Below, in pieces: positions 31,201 to 44,569 of a stretch of DNA of 64,000 nt. A program made the position numbers and the translations under genes. The notes beneath the pieces are model-generated. The model did no database searches. It was not told the origin of the DNA and was given only the letters and a program-made list of their open reading frames with translations. The stretch is taken from assembly GCA_003194525.1 (NCBI GenBank), contig NBIV01000050.1:124001-188000 (forward strand), read 5' to 3'. The stretch's first letter is position 1; each line of letters starts with the position of its first letter. This stretch comes from Gracilariopsis chorda (lineage: Eukaryota > Rhodophyta > Florideophyceae > Gracilariales > Gracilariaceae).

Positions 31201-32277
31201 ACACCCAACACCAGCAGTTATTGCGCAAATACAAACTCAAAAGAATGGGCACCCCAAGATGTTTTCTCAACTGGACAATCCTTCGCATCCCCACAGGGAC
31301 TCATGTGTCACAACCCGACGCAATTGATCCAGTACTTCAACAAACCGGCATGCAACCATGCAACCCCACACTCACACCTTACAACGCACTCACCACACTA
31401 GACTAGCAGAAGACAACCCCGCTACTCGAACTTACCGAAGCAACCCGCTACCGACAAACCCTTGGTGAAATCCGATATATTACAGACAGTACTCGCCCGG
31501 ATATTGCCTACGCCACCAATAGGCTGGCACAGCACATGGCTCATCCTCAACGCCATCACCAACAGGCCTTGAAAAGTCTCCTTAGATACCTAAAAGGAAC
31601 AAGAACCCACGGCTTGCCCTTTGCGCGCACCGACACACCACCAATCTCCCCACTCAAAATATTCAGTGGCGCTGATTTCGCGAACAAAAATAATCGCAAA
31701 TCGATAGTGGGAACGCTCCGCTGTGTAAACAGCACACCAAAATCCTAGAAATCTCACAAACAGAACATCATCGCATTATCCACAACCAAAGCCGAGTACA
31801 TAGCGACAACAGAAGCTACCAAACACACAGCCTGGATTTTTAAACTGATGAAGGACATTCCCATACCACCGGAAAAGCCCATGTCTCACTATATAGACAA
31901 TCAATCCGCTATTCTGATTGCAGGGAACCGAGCGCCAGCCAAACAATGAAAGTACATCGACATCTGACACCATTTTCTTCAACATTATGCGGCGAAAAAC
32001 ACCATTTGTATACAGCACATACCCACGGACGCGATGCTCGGCGACATCTTAACGAAACCGCTCCGCAAAGACCGATTCCAAAAACTCCACGCAGCACTTA
32101 AAGTCGTAGCTCCACCAAACCGGAAATGTGATGCACCAACCGGGGACTGTCGAACACTCTTAACTCCTTGCTACACTACATTTTCGTTTCGTGAAACATT
32201 AAACTATAAAAACAGTACTTGGGCTAGAAGGCGACAACAAGCACTTAAAGAAAGGAAGTCAGTGCACTCCACTCACA

Positions 32278-33181
32278 GAATCTTCACGCATCAACAAAAT
32301 GTATGTAACGTTTACACCATTGCGATCCTCGTTTGCCAGAACATCCACCGTAGTGAATATTTGTGTAAAACTTTACGTAGACAGCTTTCATCACGCACCA
32401 GCAATGTACGTTAGTACTCTCGGCCACAGACCCTTCTGTGTTGTGCTCTGCGTTGCAGAGCACAACCGTCCCGCACAATTAATAGAATCTGTCAGAATCG
32501 ATATTGTTCTGAATCTCAATATGTACAGATAGTTTCAAAGGACACAGCGTTCTTGCGAATTGTTGCTTCAACATCTGTAAAGAATTGTAATTTCATTGTA
32601 CAGGCACTCTTGTTTGTAAAACAATGACCCAAAGACGATAGATATTCCTATCTTCCAGTAATTTCAATCGAATCCGCACATTTTCCCTTCACGTAGTCAT
32701 GTAAAGCTCTTCCATTTGCGAGAAAAGTGTGTTGTAAAACGAAAAATGTTGACCGGATGCTCTTTTATGATAGGCACGTAGAGAGTTTATGAATTCTAAG
32801 TCACAAATCGCAACAAATTGGTAAGGACGGGTTTTGCTCTCTTGATACAAATCCCTGCTTTTTCTGCCCCATAACTGTAAAGTCAGGTGTCTCCGAGGAA
32901 AGCAATAAGATATCATGTGAGCTGGAGAGCCTCAGAGACTCTGTGATATGCTGCAAAAGAAATAGAGAGGATGAAAGCTGCATCAATCATCTCATTTTGA
33001 AACAGTTCAGCAGCCAAAGCTGAGGATATTTCTTTCGTAAACGGCACTAATAAGGTTGAGTTTCGTAGGTTAATACACCTCTTCACTCTCTTTGGGACTG
33101 TCGATGGTGATAGAGAAGCTCTGGGTGTATGCTATAGCTCATGCAAAGCGGTTTGTGAATTTCTTGCTTTACTTCTGCTCT
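32278..33181. other. Interval between two copia relics
   Basis: About 900 bp with no supported gene. Short minus-strand frames at 32689-32986 are unrecognised. Confidence 0.4.
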
Positions 33182-33467
33182 TGATAAGATTGCATGGGTA
33201 ACATATTGGGCACCCACGCAACTTTCAGTCACATATGCGTATTATGTAGTATTGCGTAGGTGCCGATTACGGCAAACAGTCCGTTTCAGGTTCACAGAGG
33301 AATAGCCTCCGTGATTATTTATTAGTCTAGTCTAGTACAAAAGGCAAAGACCAGATGGCTTCATTCATCTAGTCCAGTACCGTCTTTACCATATTCTCTG
33401 TTCAACTCTACTATCATCAACATCATCATCATTAGAACCATTTTTTTGTACCCATTGTAGTACAACA
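33182..33467 (+). repeat. Left LTR of copia element 2
   Basis: 286 bp, TG...CA ends, about 85 percent like the right LTR by eye. It contains a TAGTCTAGTCTAG stretch followed by an AAAAGG box. Confidence 0.85.
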
Positions 33468-36400
33468 TTGGCGAATCAAGTACATCCATACTCAACGATC
33501 AACTACTGGTATTGGCAGAAGAACTACATTATTGTACCTTGCATTCTTTAGTATTGCTCTTGTGGTCGCTTATTGAAGGGTGAAATACAAGAGAACATGT
33601 TGCTATGTTCTTGCTGAAAAGCTAAACTGTAAAAGTAAGTATTCTTAACTTCCTTTCCGACACTACGTACAATATCTAACCTAGCTCTATTCTACCTAGT
33701 GCCGAGAAGCGAAAGTTCTTTGGAATATTCTTATGTTCGGTCGAACCATTCAACGGATTCGGTGGTTGCACCAGCTATCGTGGTCTTCGAGGCAGGAGTT
33801 ACGGGAGAAGAATCGTGATTGGAAATTTCTACATTTCGCCAGCAAAGTACCGGGAATCTACCTGTCATAAACCGTGACAGGGCTGCTGCCAACCCAACCC
33901 CAGACTTTACACGTGGCAGTGAGCCAGATTGCGACCCGCTAAACGAGCGACGTGCCGTACACATCACACGCATGGCAATCCAAATCGAAAGGCAACGCAA
34001 AAATACAACTTAAAAGCAACGATTCATAAAATGCAGAATTTGCAATATTTCGCTGGTCAGCCAACGCCAATTCGAAGTACACCTAAGAGGGGTCAAGCAT
34101 AAAAGGAACGAACGCCGTGCCAACTACATAGAAAGTGACATCACGTGTCGCCTTTGTGACATCACGTGTCACCTTTGTGACATCAGGTTCACGGAAGCAC
34201 ACGATCTGCAAGTGCATTACAGAAGCCGCGGTCAGCGAACCCATAAAACCCACCTTAGCAGTAAAATAGCTTAACATATATAGTACATGTTCATTTGTAA
34301 ACTAAACTCAGTCATAAAACAGAAACAACTAAGAGAAAAGAAACCAAGAGCACCAATCGAAACTAAAAGAAACAGTAAAAAAGCAAATAAACGAAAAAAA
34401 GGCAAACGAAAAAAAGAAAACAAACCAAAAGAAACATAAAAAAAGGCAAAAGAAAAAGCAAAATTGCATTTTGTGTTACATTGACTAGATTACAATAGAA
34501 ATTTATCACACGTACAGTAAACCGTTCTCAAAACAACGCTGAAGGCACAAATCCGGCACAAGAAACCATATTCCATACCCCGCAATTGAGTACTCCTTTA
34601 CCGCTTACCCATCAAGGTACTGATATGAATATGCCCCAAATCAATCCATCTCCATCACCTCCATCCAGGAATACAAGAAGATCTTTCGGCCAAGCCCTGG
34701 TAATTGTGAATAGCATCCAAAAGTCAATGCAAGACACTATCTGGTCTTACCACAACGTTGTGGATCTTACCAGTGATCAAGTCATCGAGTTTATTCGTGG
34801 AGATTATCCTCCTGATGTACTGTTTACTACACAATTGGCATCAAATTTGGCATTATTTAGTTCTTATGCATGAATAATTGTTAGCCTTGGTGCCAATATC
34901 TCCGCATACTTCGCAAAGAGCATTGCCAAAACTTGCACACACCATTTACTCTACCCCCGAAGAAAGAGATATAGCGGAAAATTGTATCGATAACGTTCAA
35001 CGATCTTCTATTTTAATGGCTTCGTCTAACCCAGCCACGAATTTTAACCAAGAGCATAGCGTGAATCTTCCGATTTCTTACAGACTGGAAGATCCAACTG
35101 CACATCGGACAGCCGTTCATCCTACAAGACCTCAGGCATTCATCTATATCCCAAAATCTGCCCATAATACTTCAATGCGGTTCAAGGATAAAGGGGCGAA
35201 GTTTTCAGGAGCTTTAGGAGAATCGTGGAACGATTATTTCATCGAGTACAGGAGAGCATTAGATGACTATCTGGTACCAGAGTAAAAGCACCTTCCTTTT
35301 TTCCACTATATCCTTTGGGATAATGCAAAGTGCAACTTTACAACTAATGTCATTTCGACAGCAAGATCCATAGAATCAGCCAATGACATGATGGAGAACC
35401 AGTTCAACTCCTTCGCTACACAGACGAGAATCGAAAAATTTTTCTCTAATCTTCGTTTTGAATTGTTCGGACCGTGCTCTATGTTCGAAACTGCATCTTT
35501 GCAGTGACTAGAAACAGAAATATCCAAACTTGCACCGCGAGGTCTATCTCACTGCCGCTCGGAAGCAAACAAAACAACCTATCTTCGAAAAGCATTAATC
35601 GGGAATTAATGGGCCACGAAGTCTATCATGAGACTTGATACCGAGCATCTTTCCTATCAAGAGTTTTATTCGCAGCTCGAAAGCTCGATCCAGCGGGAGA
35701 GAGAGGACTCCAACGATCGTACGATGACAAGCATATACGGATTGTCCCAAAGATCAAACATTCCACAGTTACTCTACCAGACGAAGAAGCAGTTTCTGTC
35801 ACCACGCTACGGTAGACACAAGAAAAGTTTGAAACCACATCTCAGTACGCGCGTGAGTTTCAATTGTGGTGAAAAAGGACATATGCTCAGGCATTATCAC
35901 CATTCCAAAGATGTTACCATTATCGCAGCTCGCGAAGTCCAGATGTACCAGAAGTCTAAGTATCCGAATCATAATCATGCTCTGAAACAGGTCTTGTTCG
36001 AAATCTTTGAACAAGTAGATACATCTGAACGAACGATACTGATACTTTCTTCAACTGAGCTGGCGAGGAGACGGGCGCAATCAATGCAGATGCCGAAGAG
36101 AACAAATTCGAGGCAAATGACGAAGCAGAAACATTTTTCAATGAACTTGACGCCGACTCATCTTCATTTAGACTGCATGTTTAGAGCGGAACTCTCATAT
36201 GCGTAGATTTTTGATTTTTTAAAAAACTCAGAGACGTTCCAAAAGGCTCAGCGCATAAAGTCTAGAAACAGTTCAGACGACGCTTCAAGTGTTTTCAATT
36301 ATCCGAAAATGACATCAACGTTGACGCTTGTAATATCTTTAATGGTGGATGTCTTGGCATCGGAGCTGAAAGATCTGTTATTGGTAAAGCTCACGCTAAA

Positions 36401-39400
36401 GCGTATTGCAGACAATACAAAGTAACACCGCAAAAAAAGTCTGGCATTCGCTACCGACTAGGAAACTCAAATTTTGAAAGCATTGCTCAGATTCCAATAC
36501 GCATTTTTGCCCTAGATGGACGAGTTCTCAAGCTATGTGTCGACACCATAGACTGTGATATACCACTTCTGCTTGGTTTGGATTTCTTGGATCCTGAACA
36601 TCTATAAGTAGACAACACTGACAACAAATTAGTATGTAAGAACGGGTGGCGCATGTCAGTAACTCGCAAATTCGGTCATCTTTATCTCGACTGGAATATA
36701 ATATTTATACCAATTACTGCACGAAATCATAACTGCAGAAAATGCACCTCCACTTCTACCACCCAACAACTGGCAAACTGTTCAACTTACTCCAGCGTAC
36801 AAAACCTGGTCATGCAAAGAAGAAAACAAAGGATTCACTACGGTAAATAACAAAGACGTGTTAGAGGTGTTAATGATTTAGGCTAAAGCCCCAAGGATGT
36901 CGAGTTGCTTTCCCACAAGGAGTCGTTTTCAATCATAATCTAGCCATTGATCTGTTTTTCATAAACAAGAGACCAGTTTTACATGTTGTCGATTTACAAA
37001 CACATTTCAGCGCCGCTCGATTTCTCAAAGGCCAATCGGTGGATGTAGTTTGGAAGGCATTCCTAGAATGCTGGGCTACGGTGTACACAGGCTATCCAGG
37101 CTCAATTCGTTGTGACCAAGGTTCAGTAATCCCTTCCTCGAAATGGAAATATCTAATGACTGAATTTGGAATGGATTTCACTCTATCCGAAGTAGAAAGT
37201 CACAACTCTATTGCAGCAGGAGAGTGATATCACGACCCTCTTTGTCAGATCTTTCATAAGATTCCGTTTGACGCCATCATTAAGGACGTTGAACTAATAC
37301 TTGCTACAGCAGTGAAAGCCATGAACGACACTATCCATTCAGAGGGCTTTGCTCCCACTCTTCTCGTCTTTGGAGTATTGTCCAGATTTCTTGGGATACA
37401 TACGAAGCTTCCGAATCAAGAGGATGGCATGCAAGCTGTTTTGACAGCGCGGTCTGAAATGTAAATCATCGCCAATGAAAATCGACTGAAGCGAGCCCTC
37501 GAGTAACGGCTACCAGATGCAGTTCGCTACGAATGTACCCCCGGACAGCAATTCTTGATCTATCGAGAGAAAGAACAGCACTGATGGACCGGTCCCTTTA
37601 AGGTCATCAAGATGTCAGGCTAACTAATTTTCGTAGAAAAGAGGGAGGGCGAAGTGCAATAAAGCGTTTCTCAAGCAAAACCATTTATTTCTCATCAGCA
37701 CAGTGATCCACCAACCACTGAAAAACACAACATACCTAATAACTTTGAGCACTTGTTCAACTACATGCTTTCCAATTTGAAAGAAAATCAGCTCAACTCA
37801 GGTAACGTCGAAGTTCATGAAGTTAGCCTGTCTTATGTACAAGGATCTAGTTACCTATACACAACCGAATTATTGGACCCCAGAGACCCTCGAATACACT
37901 CCGAGAAGTTTTCAGATGCCAAGAAGAAGGAAATAGAAGGACTTGTGAAGAAAGGAAGGTGGAAAGTAGTTTCGAAAGCCCACCTTCCCGAAGAAGCAAA
38001 TGTCATAGGATCTCGATTCGCACTTGCAATACAAAAACACAGGAACCAAAGAAGAGGTTCACAAAGCAAGATTAGTAGCCCAAGGATTTTCTGACAGAGA
38101 CCAAAACTATTTAATCAACAATGCGACAATTGTGAGGCATGGTACAATCAGACTCATTATGCCAATTGCAGCAATGCATAATTGGACCATATGGAGCCGT
38201 GATGTAAACCAAGCGTACATACAAAGCTAGCAGAATCTTGGACATACCATTTACATCAAGCCGCCAGCGGATATGAACATTTCCAGTGATTACGTACTTC
38301 TTCTGATAAAACCGTTTCACGAATTACCTGATGCTAGCGACTAGTGGAACATAACGATCATGTCCCACGTCAAGAACGATTTAAAGATGAGGCCCCTGGA
38401 AGGAGATATTTCAGCTTTCTTCAAAAGATCTGAGGGCACATTCACCGGACTTCTTGGGGGGTACGTCTATGACTCGATTATTACAGGAACGAAAGATTTC
38501 ATGACATTGACCAACAAGACCCTGGAAACAATTGACTTCCGGGATAGAATTCATGATCACTTCAAATTTGCTGGCATGCAAATTGTATCAGGAACAGAAA
38601 AGTATGAGAAAACTCAGGACGACTATTTGCAGAAGGCTGAACCTATAAATAACCAAGATTCATTTGAGGAATTTCGGTCGAAGCGCGCAAACCTGGCTTT
38701 GATTGTTTACTCCAATCCATACATTTCATACTTCGTTAACAGAACAGCACAAGTTACGAAGGAAAGCTTCAATTGTAAGATCGTCAACAGGATGAATAAG
38801 ATCATTAAGCAACTGAAATCAGAAAACTCAAGACTCTGTTACTGTGAACTAGATAAAACATCAACTCATCTACGGGTTAATTCAGACGCTTCTCTCTCTA
38901 ACAACGACGATATGACTTCTCAGCTGGGATATCTAGTGCTACTTGCGGACATGTACAACAAGTGCAATATTATTCATTATCGGAGTTACAAGGGTCGTCC
39001 AGTTGTGAGATCAGTACTCGGAGCAGAGGTGTATGCGTTTGCTGACGCAGTTGACTACTCCTATACATTGAAAAACCATCTGGGAAAAGTACAGGAGCAA
39101 TCTATTCCACTAAGAATGTTTATCGATTCCAAAAGTGTCTTTGATGTGATAACGAAGTATTCTGCTACCACCGAAAAAGATCGTTAATAGATATCACGTC
39201 CGGTCGTGATGTATACGGTGCCCAAGAAATATCCGATTTCGCTCTAGTTAAATCCGAAAACAATTCAGATGATATTTTTACAAAGAATATTTCTAACGAA
39301 GTGTACACGTCAATTGCAACGAAGAATAAGTTAGACCACAAAACTTAGCAATGCATACTTTAAGACTGGAACAAGAAGTAATGGGCTCTAACAATAGAGA

Positions 39401-39428
39401 GATAATTTGTTTAAAGAAAAAGAGCGAG

Positions 39429-39720
39429 TGATAAGCTTGCGTGGGTAACATATTCGGCACCAGCGCAACTTTCAGTAACCTACGCAAATTACGAAGTACT
39501 GCGTAGGTGCCGATTATGGCAAAGAGTCCGTTTCCGGTTCACAGAGGAATAGCCTCTGTGAATATTTATTAGTCTAGTCTAGTTTAAAAGGCAAAGACTA
39601 GCTGGGTTCAACCATCTAGTCCGGCACCATCTTTACCATCTTCTCTGTTCAACTCTACTCTCATCAACATCATCATCATCATTATTACAACAACTCTTCT
39701 GTACTCACTGTAGTACAACA
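39429..39720 (+). repeat. Right LTR of copia element 2
   Basis: 292 bp, TG...CA ends. It shares the GTGCCGATTA, AATAGCCTC and TTCAACTCTACT blocks with the left LTR. Confidence 0.85.
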
Positions 39721-40139
39721 GAGCTTGGTGCAAAATTAAACGTGTTTTGAGGTATGATAGTATTCATTGGTTCAACAGCTTGCCTGCAGAGTAAGGCCTC
39801 GGCGTACCGAGACCTAGTCTGCGGTTTTAGGGTTGCAGGAACTAGGGGATGTGCTTGTAAGAAAACGTATGGGCACTGCATAATCTCCAGTAGTTGGATG
39901 GTGGCAAGCGTCTGTATGGGATTGTTGTTTAACTGTGGTGTGCTTTGGGTAGATTGGGAGGTTTATTAAACTCAATTATGAGGACTGTGGAGTCTTGCTT
40001 TCGGCCGGCGCACTCTGATTCTGGTCTGCAGGGATTGTCCTGTCTTGCGTGTTGAATTTTTTCGATTGTGGGGTACCTCTAACGAAAAGGCCATAGTTTT
40101 CTGAAGAACCATTTGAGGTGGGATCGCACACGAGTTGGT
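39721..40139. other. Interval without a recognised feature
   Basis: About 420 bp. A 71-codon frame (39754-39969) is Cys/Gly-rich but not recognised; nothing is supported. Confidence 0.4.
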
Positions 40140-40700
40140 TGCGTTCAAAAGGCTAGATGCGTCGGAGTAGTCCGTCTCCTGGGTTGATTTTGGTTAGGAA
40201 GTGGGCGAATGAAGGGGTTCTTTGGTGTGCAAGGGCAATTGCTGCAAAGCGGCGGCAGAAGAGAGCAAGAGATTAGTTCGAAGAGCGCCATTCTCGAAAC
40301 ATCTGAGTAGTAACCAGTGAGTCGGTAAGAATAAGAGTTAGGTGTACGTGGGCGTGTCTTGACGCAAGCCATTTCAATTCCAGGTATGCATCGTTTCTCT
40401 CTAAATAATTAATGTGGTCTTTTCGCCTCCAGGTGTAAGTGATCGTTGTCTTCCATTTGGCGGAGGTAACAAAAGAGAATATGGGGTTATAGGCTTGATC
40501 AGGAAAATTATGCAGTTTCCTGTTATGAATGGATAGCGTCTTGACTTTCTCCGATGACACAATGGTGAGTTCTACTGCGTCAGGGAGAGGGAATGCGTCA
40601 AAACACGTGACAATGTGGAAGAGAGGCGCCGTGAAATCACCAACGGAGAGAAGAAAAAGCACAGCTAGAATGTGTAGTTCTTGTATGGCTCTGTTTCTGA
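40140..40700 (-). mobile_element. Retroelement RNase H relic, DIRS/gypsy-like
   Basis: On the minus strand a frame reads HINYLERNDAYLELKWLA, then LTLILTDSLVTTQMF, and further on TKINPGDGLLRR. This resembles the HINxLEL...LRAL, LxTDNxxVV and N-P-A-D-G-x-S-R blocks of RNase H domains in DIRS-like and some gypsy-like elements. No other parts or ends are visible, so it is a fragment, broken and of uncertain age. Confidence 0.4.
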
Positions 40701-41024
40701 GGGTTCGAATGGTCTAGTTTTGCGAGCTTTCATTCTCTAGAAATCAATATGTGTTTGAAAGAACAGAGAGCAGCTTGTGGCGTCCTAGTGCTGCCCAACT
40801 AACTTCCCTGCGCTGTGCCTGATTTCGTGGGGCAGACTCGGTGTAGTCGGAGAGAGTGTATTACAGTGGGTACTATATATGCTCCTAAGCATGGGCTGTT
40901 ACGGAAGATTCCTGACGTAGTATCTGTATATTCTAACTGGTGCCACGTAGCACACCACTCCAGAGAAATCGTTCCAGCGGACTGTAACTGGATTAGGTAG
41001 AATACCCTAAATTAGATTTGTATA
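40701..41024. other. Interval without a recognised feature
   Basis: Nothing is supported in this stretch. The left end of the following gypsy relic may begin near its right side. Confidence 0.35.
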
Positions 41025-44000
41025 GGGTACAGTAGATGGCTTCCGTCGAGGTCCGCTCGCGGCACTGTATATAATGTGCCGCTGGAGCTCTAACTCCAGG
41101 GACGTAGACCACGCACCCTCGAGCCTTGTTCTAGTTCGTCTGGTTCAACCTCGTGATACTCACCTTCAGGTACACTATTACGTCATCCTCTAGGTGTGGT
41201 TTCTAACCTGGCGATACTCAGCGCGTCCCATAGCAGCGCCTGTAGGATTATCGTCTGCCGGTGAACCCACTCTTCGCTTGGTGCTTGCAGATCTCCTCTC
41301 AGGATTCCCCCGGTCGCCGCTCCTATCTTAGGGAGACCACCACCTATTGGAACCCATCTGTTAGGCCGAACCCAAAAGTCCTATTTTACGCACATTATGC
41401 TCACCAGTGGCTGTACTAGAACTGGTCTGCGGGCCTAGAAGATTCGATCATTAAGGTGTATCTAGCGGAGCGCAACAGAAAGCGCTACACTCGCACCGAC
41501 TGGACCGCGCTCGTATTGGAATCCTTCGTTAAGCTGGTTCGGAAGTGGAAGTAAATCACTACCACCTACTCCTATATGGATCCCCAAGAACCTACCCCAG
41601 AAACCCCCTCTCTGGCTCGTCAACCACAGGGCTCCCAAGGTGGACGCAGCACGGGCAGCGCCCGTCGAGGACCCATTCCCATGCTGGATGATCCTGAACG
41701 TCCCCCTACGAAATGATGGCTCCGGTGTCAACCGGTTCTGACAACGCCTAAGAAGAGTACATGACCCGAGGCCAGCGGATACCCCCGCCACATCTCAGGA
41801 GAATGCCGTTGTGGAAGTTGAAGAACCCCAGACGGCTTAATAGCCGCTGCCACTTCAGGTGATCCAGGCCCAGAGTGCGATAGAACCCGATATATTGATC
41901 GAGTCTATGGCCCCACGCCTCACCGATTTGCTCTGGCAAGAGCTCGCCGAACGGATTCCTGCAGGGGTCGAGGCGCATCGTGGATCCCGCCACCCTAGTG
42001 GAGAAGATTGCCATCGAAAATGCGCACCGCCCAGCAGACGCTCTCTTAGATTCGGATGCTTTCCTGGCTTTGATTTCTGATGTTATCCGAGCGGATGTTC
42101 GCTCCCAAACCACGCAGCTACAACCAGTAGCCGCGTTTCAAAGTGCATCTTCTATACAGGAGAGGTTCCATCTATCAACACCTTTGGTAACGCCGGGCAG
42201 AAGAGAACAGGATAATGCCAGTCCTCGCGCCAGAGAAGGACAGGATAACGCCGCAAGGAAACGGCGAAGCCTTAGGATTACCGCTATGAAGCTTTGTGAC
42301 CTGACATCCCACGGAAGAGGACAGGATACCGGTCCCGACAAAATTCAGCTTAGGAGAGGAGGACAGGATACTCCGTTAGTGAAACGCCATAACGGGGACC
42401 AAGTCAGACCCCCAGAAACAACTGAGGAAAGACGAAGCAGAAAACAGAGGGACAGAAGAAGAAATAGAATACACCCCGACTCGGAGAGTAGTACGGGCTC
42501 CGATTTCGAGAACAGATCCGACTCAGAGGACGACGCACCTCCAAAGGAGAAACGCCCAAGGGTCAGGAAGATTGTCCCGATAAACGATCTATTCGCCAAG
42601 GTGGTGGATTATGAAACCTACAGGTTGAATGATCGCTCCGCTCTTTACGACATGTTGGTCGCTAAACTGCTTGCAAAGATTCAGCGCCGAATGGATATTC
42701 AAATGAAGAAGTACATTTTTCCAGGCAGAGAACCCATCTCAGTGATGAAGTTACGTACACGCTTCCGTTCTGCGTGTAACACCAAAAGCGTGCATGAAGG
42801 TGCCGCCATGTGATGCTTTCAGTTCTACCTCACTTGGCAGGTGCACACCCTCGTGCAACCCTGCCTCACAGGAAAAAGTGCCATTGTGGATGATCCTGGA
42901 ACGGCAGCCCTGATGACGTACAACGAGGTAGTCAATTCTCTCCACAATCGGTACGCCATGGACGAAGTGATCGCGGATGCCGACGCTGGCGTCACCTTCT
43001 ACTGGCAGAGCGCTGGAATGACCGAAACGGAGTTTTCCCAGAAACTCTGGAGCGAAGCCTTAAGGTGGGGAAATGTGTACTCCAAATGGCGGTTAAAGTA
43101 GCTGTTCGTAGAGGGACTCCTCCCTTCGATACGCATGAGTGTTGGCAACCATTTTACCCTGCATCCTCGGACCACCTATAAGGAGTTAAGGCGCTTTGCG
43201 GAATCATACGGGGACACCCACCGCGCTGCACGGCAAAACCACGCTTCACTATCGGACAAGCCCTCATCCTCAAGGCATCCCACGGCTACGGCCTTTACGT
43301 TGGACACCAGCACCTCAGGAACGCGGACGATCTAACGATCGAACAGGAGTAAAACGCCCTTGCTCTCAGCTTTGCGTCACCCCAATACGCACCGTCTCGT
43401 TCACAAACACCGTCGTCACCGACCTCATAGACCTCAGCTGGATCCTTTAGGAACGTCTTCTTCGCAAATCTTCGAAGTTACCCACCACCTTGTAGGATGT
43501 TTCTGTCTCAAGAACCGGTGCACTGCACCACTCTCACCCCAGCAGTGAGGGCCGCCATTCTTTAGGAGAGGGAGAGGAATTTCCGGAAAGCGAAAGACAC
43601 CTTTGCGGACAATGATAGTGTTCATACCGTTGTGGTGATTTCCGTTCACGTCAAGGTCGTTATAGATACCTTACTTTATTAGATAAAGCCGTTCATCCAG
43701 TCTAGCACAACCTACGCAGGGACCGGCCGCATCGTCTGCAGCTCCTTTCAACTTGCAAACGAATGCTCTGACCCCAGTTGCACCGCTGCAACCGAACGTA
43801 GCGCCTGGAACTCCGACACCCTCCACTCAGAAAAACCCTCAGAACCGCGCGTAGAGGCTGCGCGTGGCTACTTTCCGTCGAGCCTCAGGCCAACGCAACT
43901 CACCTCTAGGAAAGATGAGGAACCCGTGTGCCAAGTTGTTATGGAATTGGTGGACGCCCTACGCCAAACTGCAACGAAAGCACTGGACCCTCCATTATCA

Positions 44001-44569
44001 GCGGACCCATTCACCACCTTCGATGAATCAGTATATCTGCTCCGACGCGAAATATATAAAGTATTTTTTTCCTTATGATAATCTCCTCTCGCATCAACCA
44101 CCGCACATGCCATCTTTGACACAGACGCCGGTCCAAACCTGGTACATGTCGACATGATCCCCAGGTCGGCCCTGAACTCCTTAAGGACGGACAAACTACG
44201 AACGGTGCGCGATGCCTTGCGGCGACCATTAAACATCCTCGGGGCTCTGCCTATATGTCTCACTGTCTGATCCTTAAAGGTGATATTGTGTTTCCTGGTG
44301 GTGACAATCTTTGCCGCACGCTGTATACTGCGGACTCCTTTTGTGGATCGGTATGTGCGTACCATCTACCCACGCCTGCGGAAGGTGACATTTCAAAATG
44401 CCGCCCCTGTAGGTATCGTGTCCGCATCTCCGGGACCCGACGCAAGTGCGCGTCAAGTGGGTAGAAATTCAAAAGAGACGCAGTCGAACAAACTCCGCGT
44501 GGTGAAAAGTGTTCCGATAAACCCGAGGACCCAGCGAGGTAGGCGGATGCGTGACGGATATCCGTAGGA

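Larger units (their letters stand above)
27298..32277 (+). mobile_element. Ty1/copia LTR retrotransposon relic, element 1
   Basis: Short direct repeats of about 130 bp mark the ends: left about 27298-27427, right about 32148-32277, both ending in ACTCACA, clearest over the last 65 bp and well diverged before that. A primer site GGTTATGAGCCC (27428-27439) follows the left LTR. The order gag (from about 27635), integrase core (29958-30260, with the DN and QENGITERFNR blocks), reverse transcriptase (about 30550-31400) and RNase H (about 31430-32090) is the copia order. A purine tract (CCGGGGA) precedes the right LTR. The copy is broken in many places (well over ten), and is an old fossil. The left LTR boundary is approximate. 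Confidence 0.8.
33182..39720 (+). mobile_element. Ty1/copia LTR retrotransposon relic, element 2
   Basis: Two LTRs are visible: left 33182-33467 (286 bp) and right 39429-39720 (292 bp). Both start TGATAAG and end GTAGTACAACA, and differ at roughly one position in seven by eye, so insertion is old. A purine-rich tract (AAAGAAAAAGAGCGAG) precedes the right LTR. Inside are a gag region (about 34586-36206) with a zinc knuckle of CCHC style (CGEKGHMLRH), an integrase core (about 36900-37700), reverse transcriptase (about 37850-38500) and RNase H (about 38700-39187), again the copia order. An A-rich stretch fills 34310-34470. The element is broken, with more than ten interruptions. No matching target duplication was found. 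Confidence 0.85.

Noticed and set aside
33171-39730. Target-site duplication around copia element 2
   Set aside because: The five bases before the left LTR and after the right LTR do not match.
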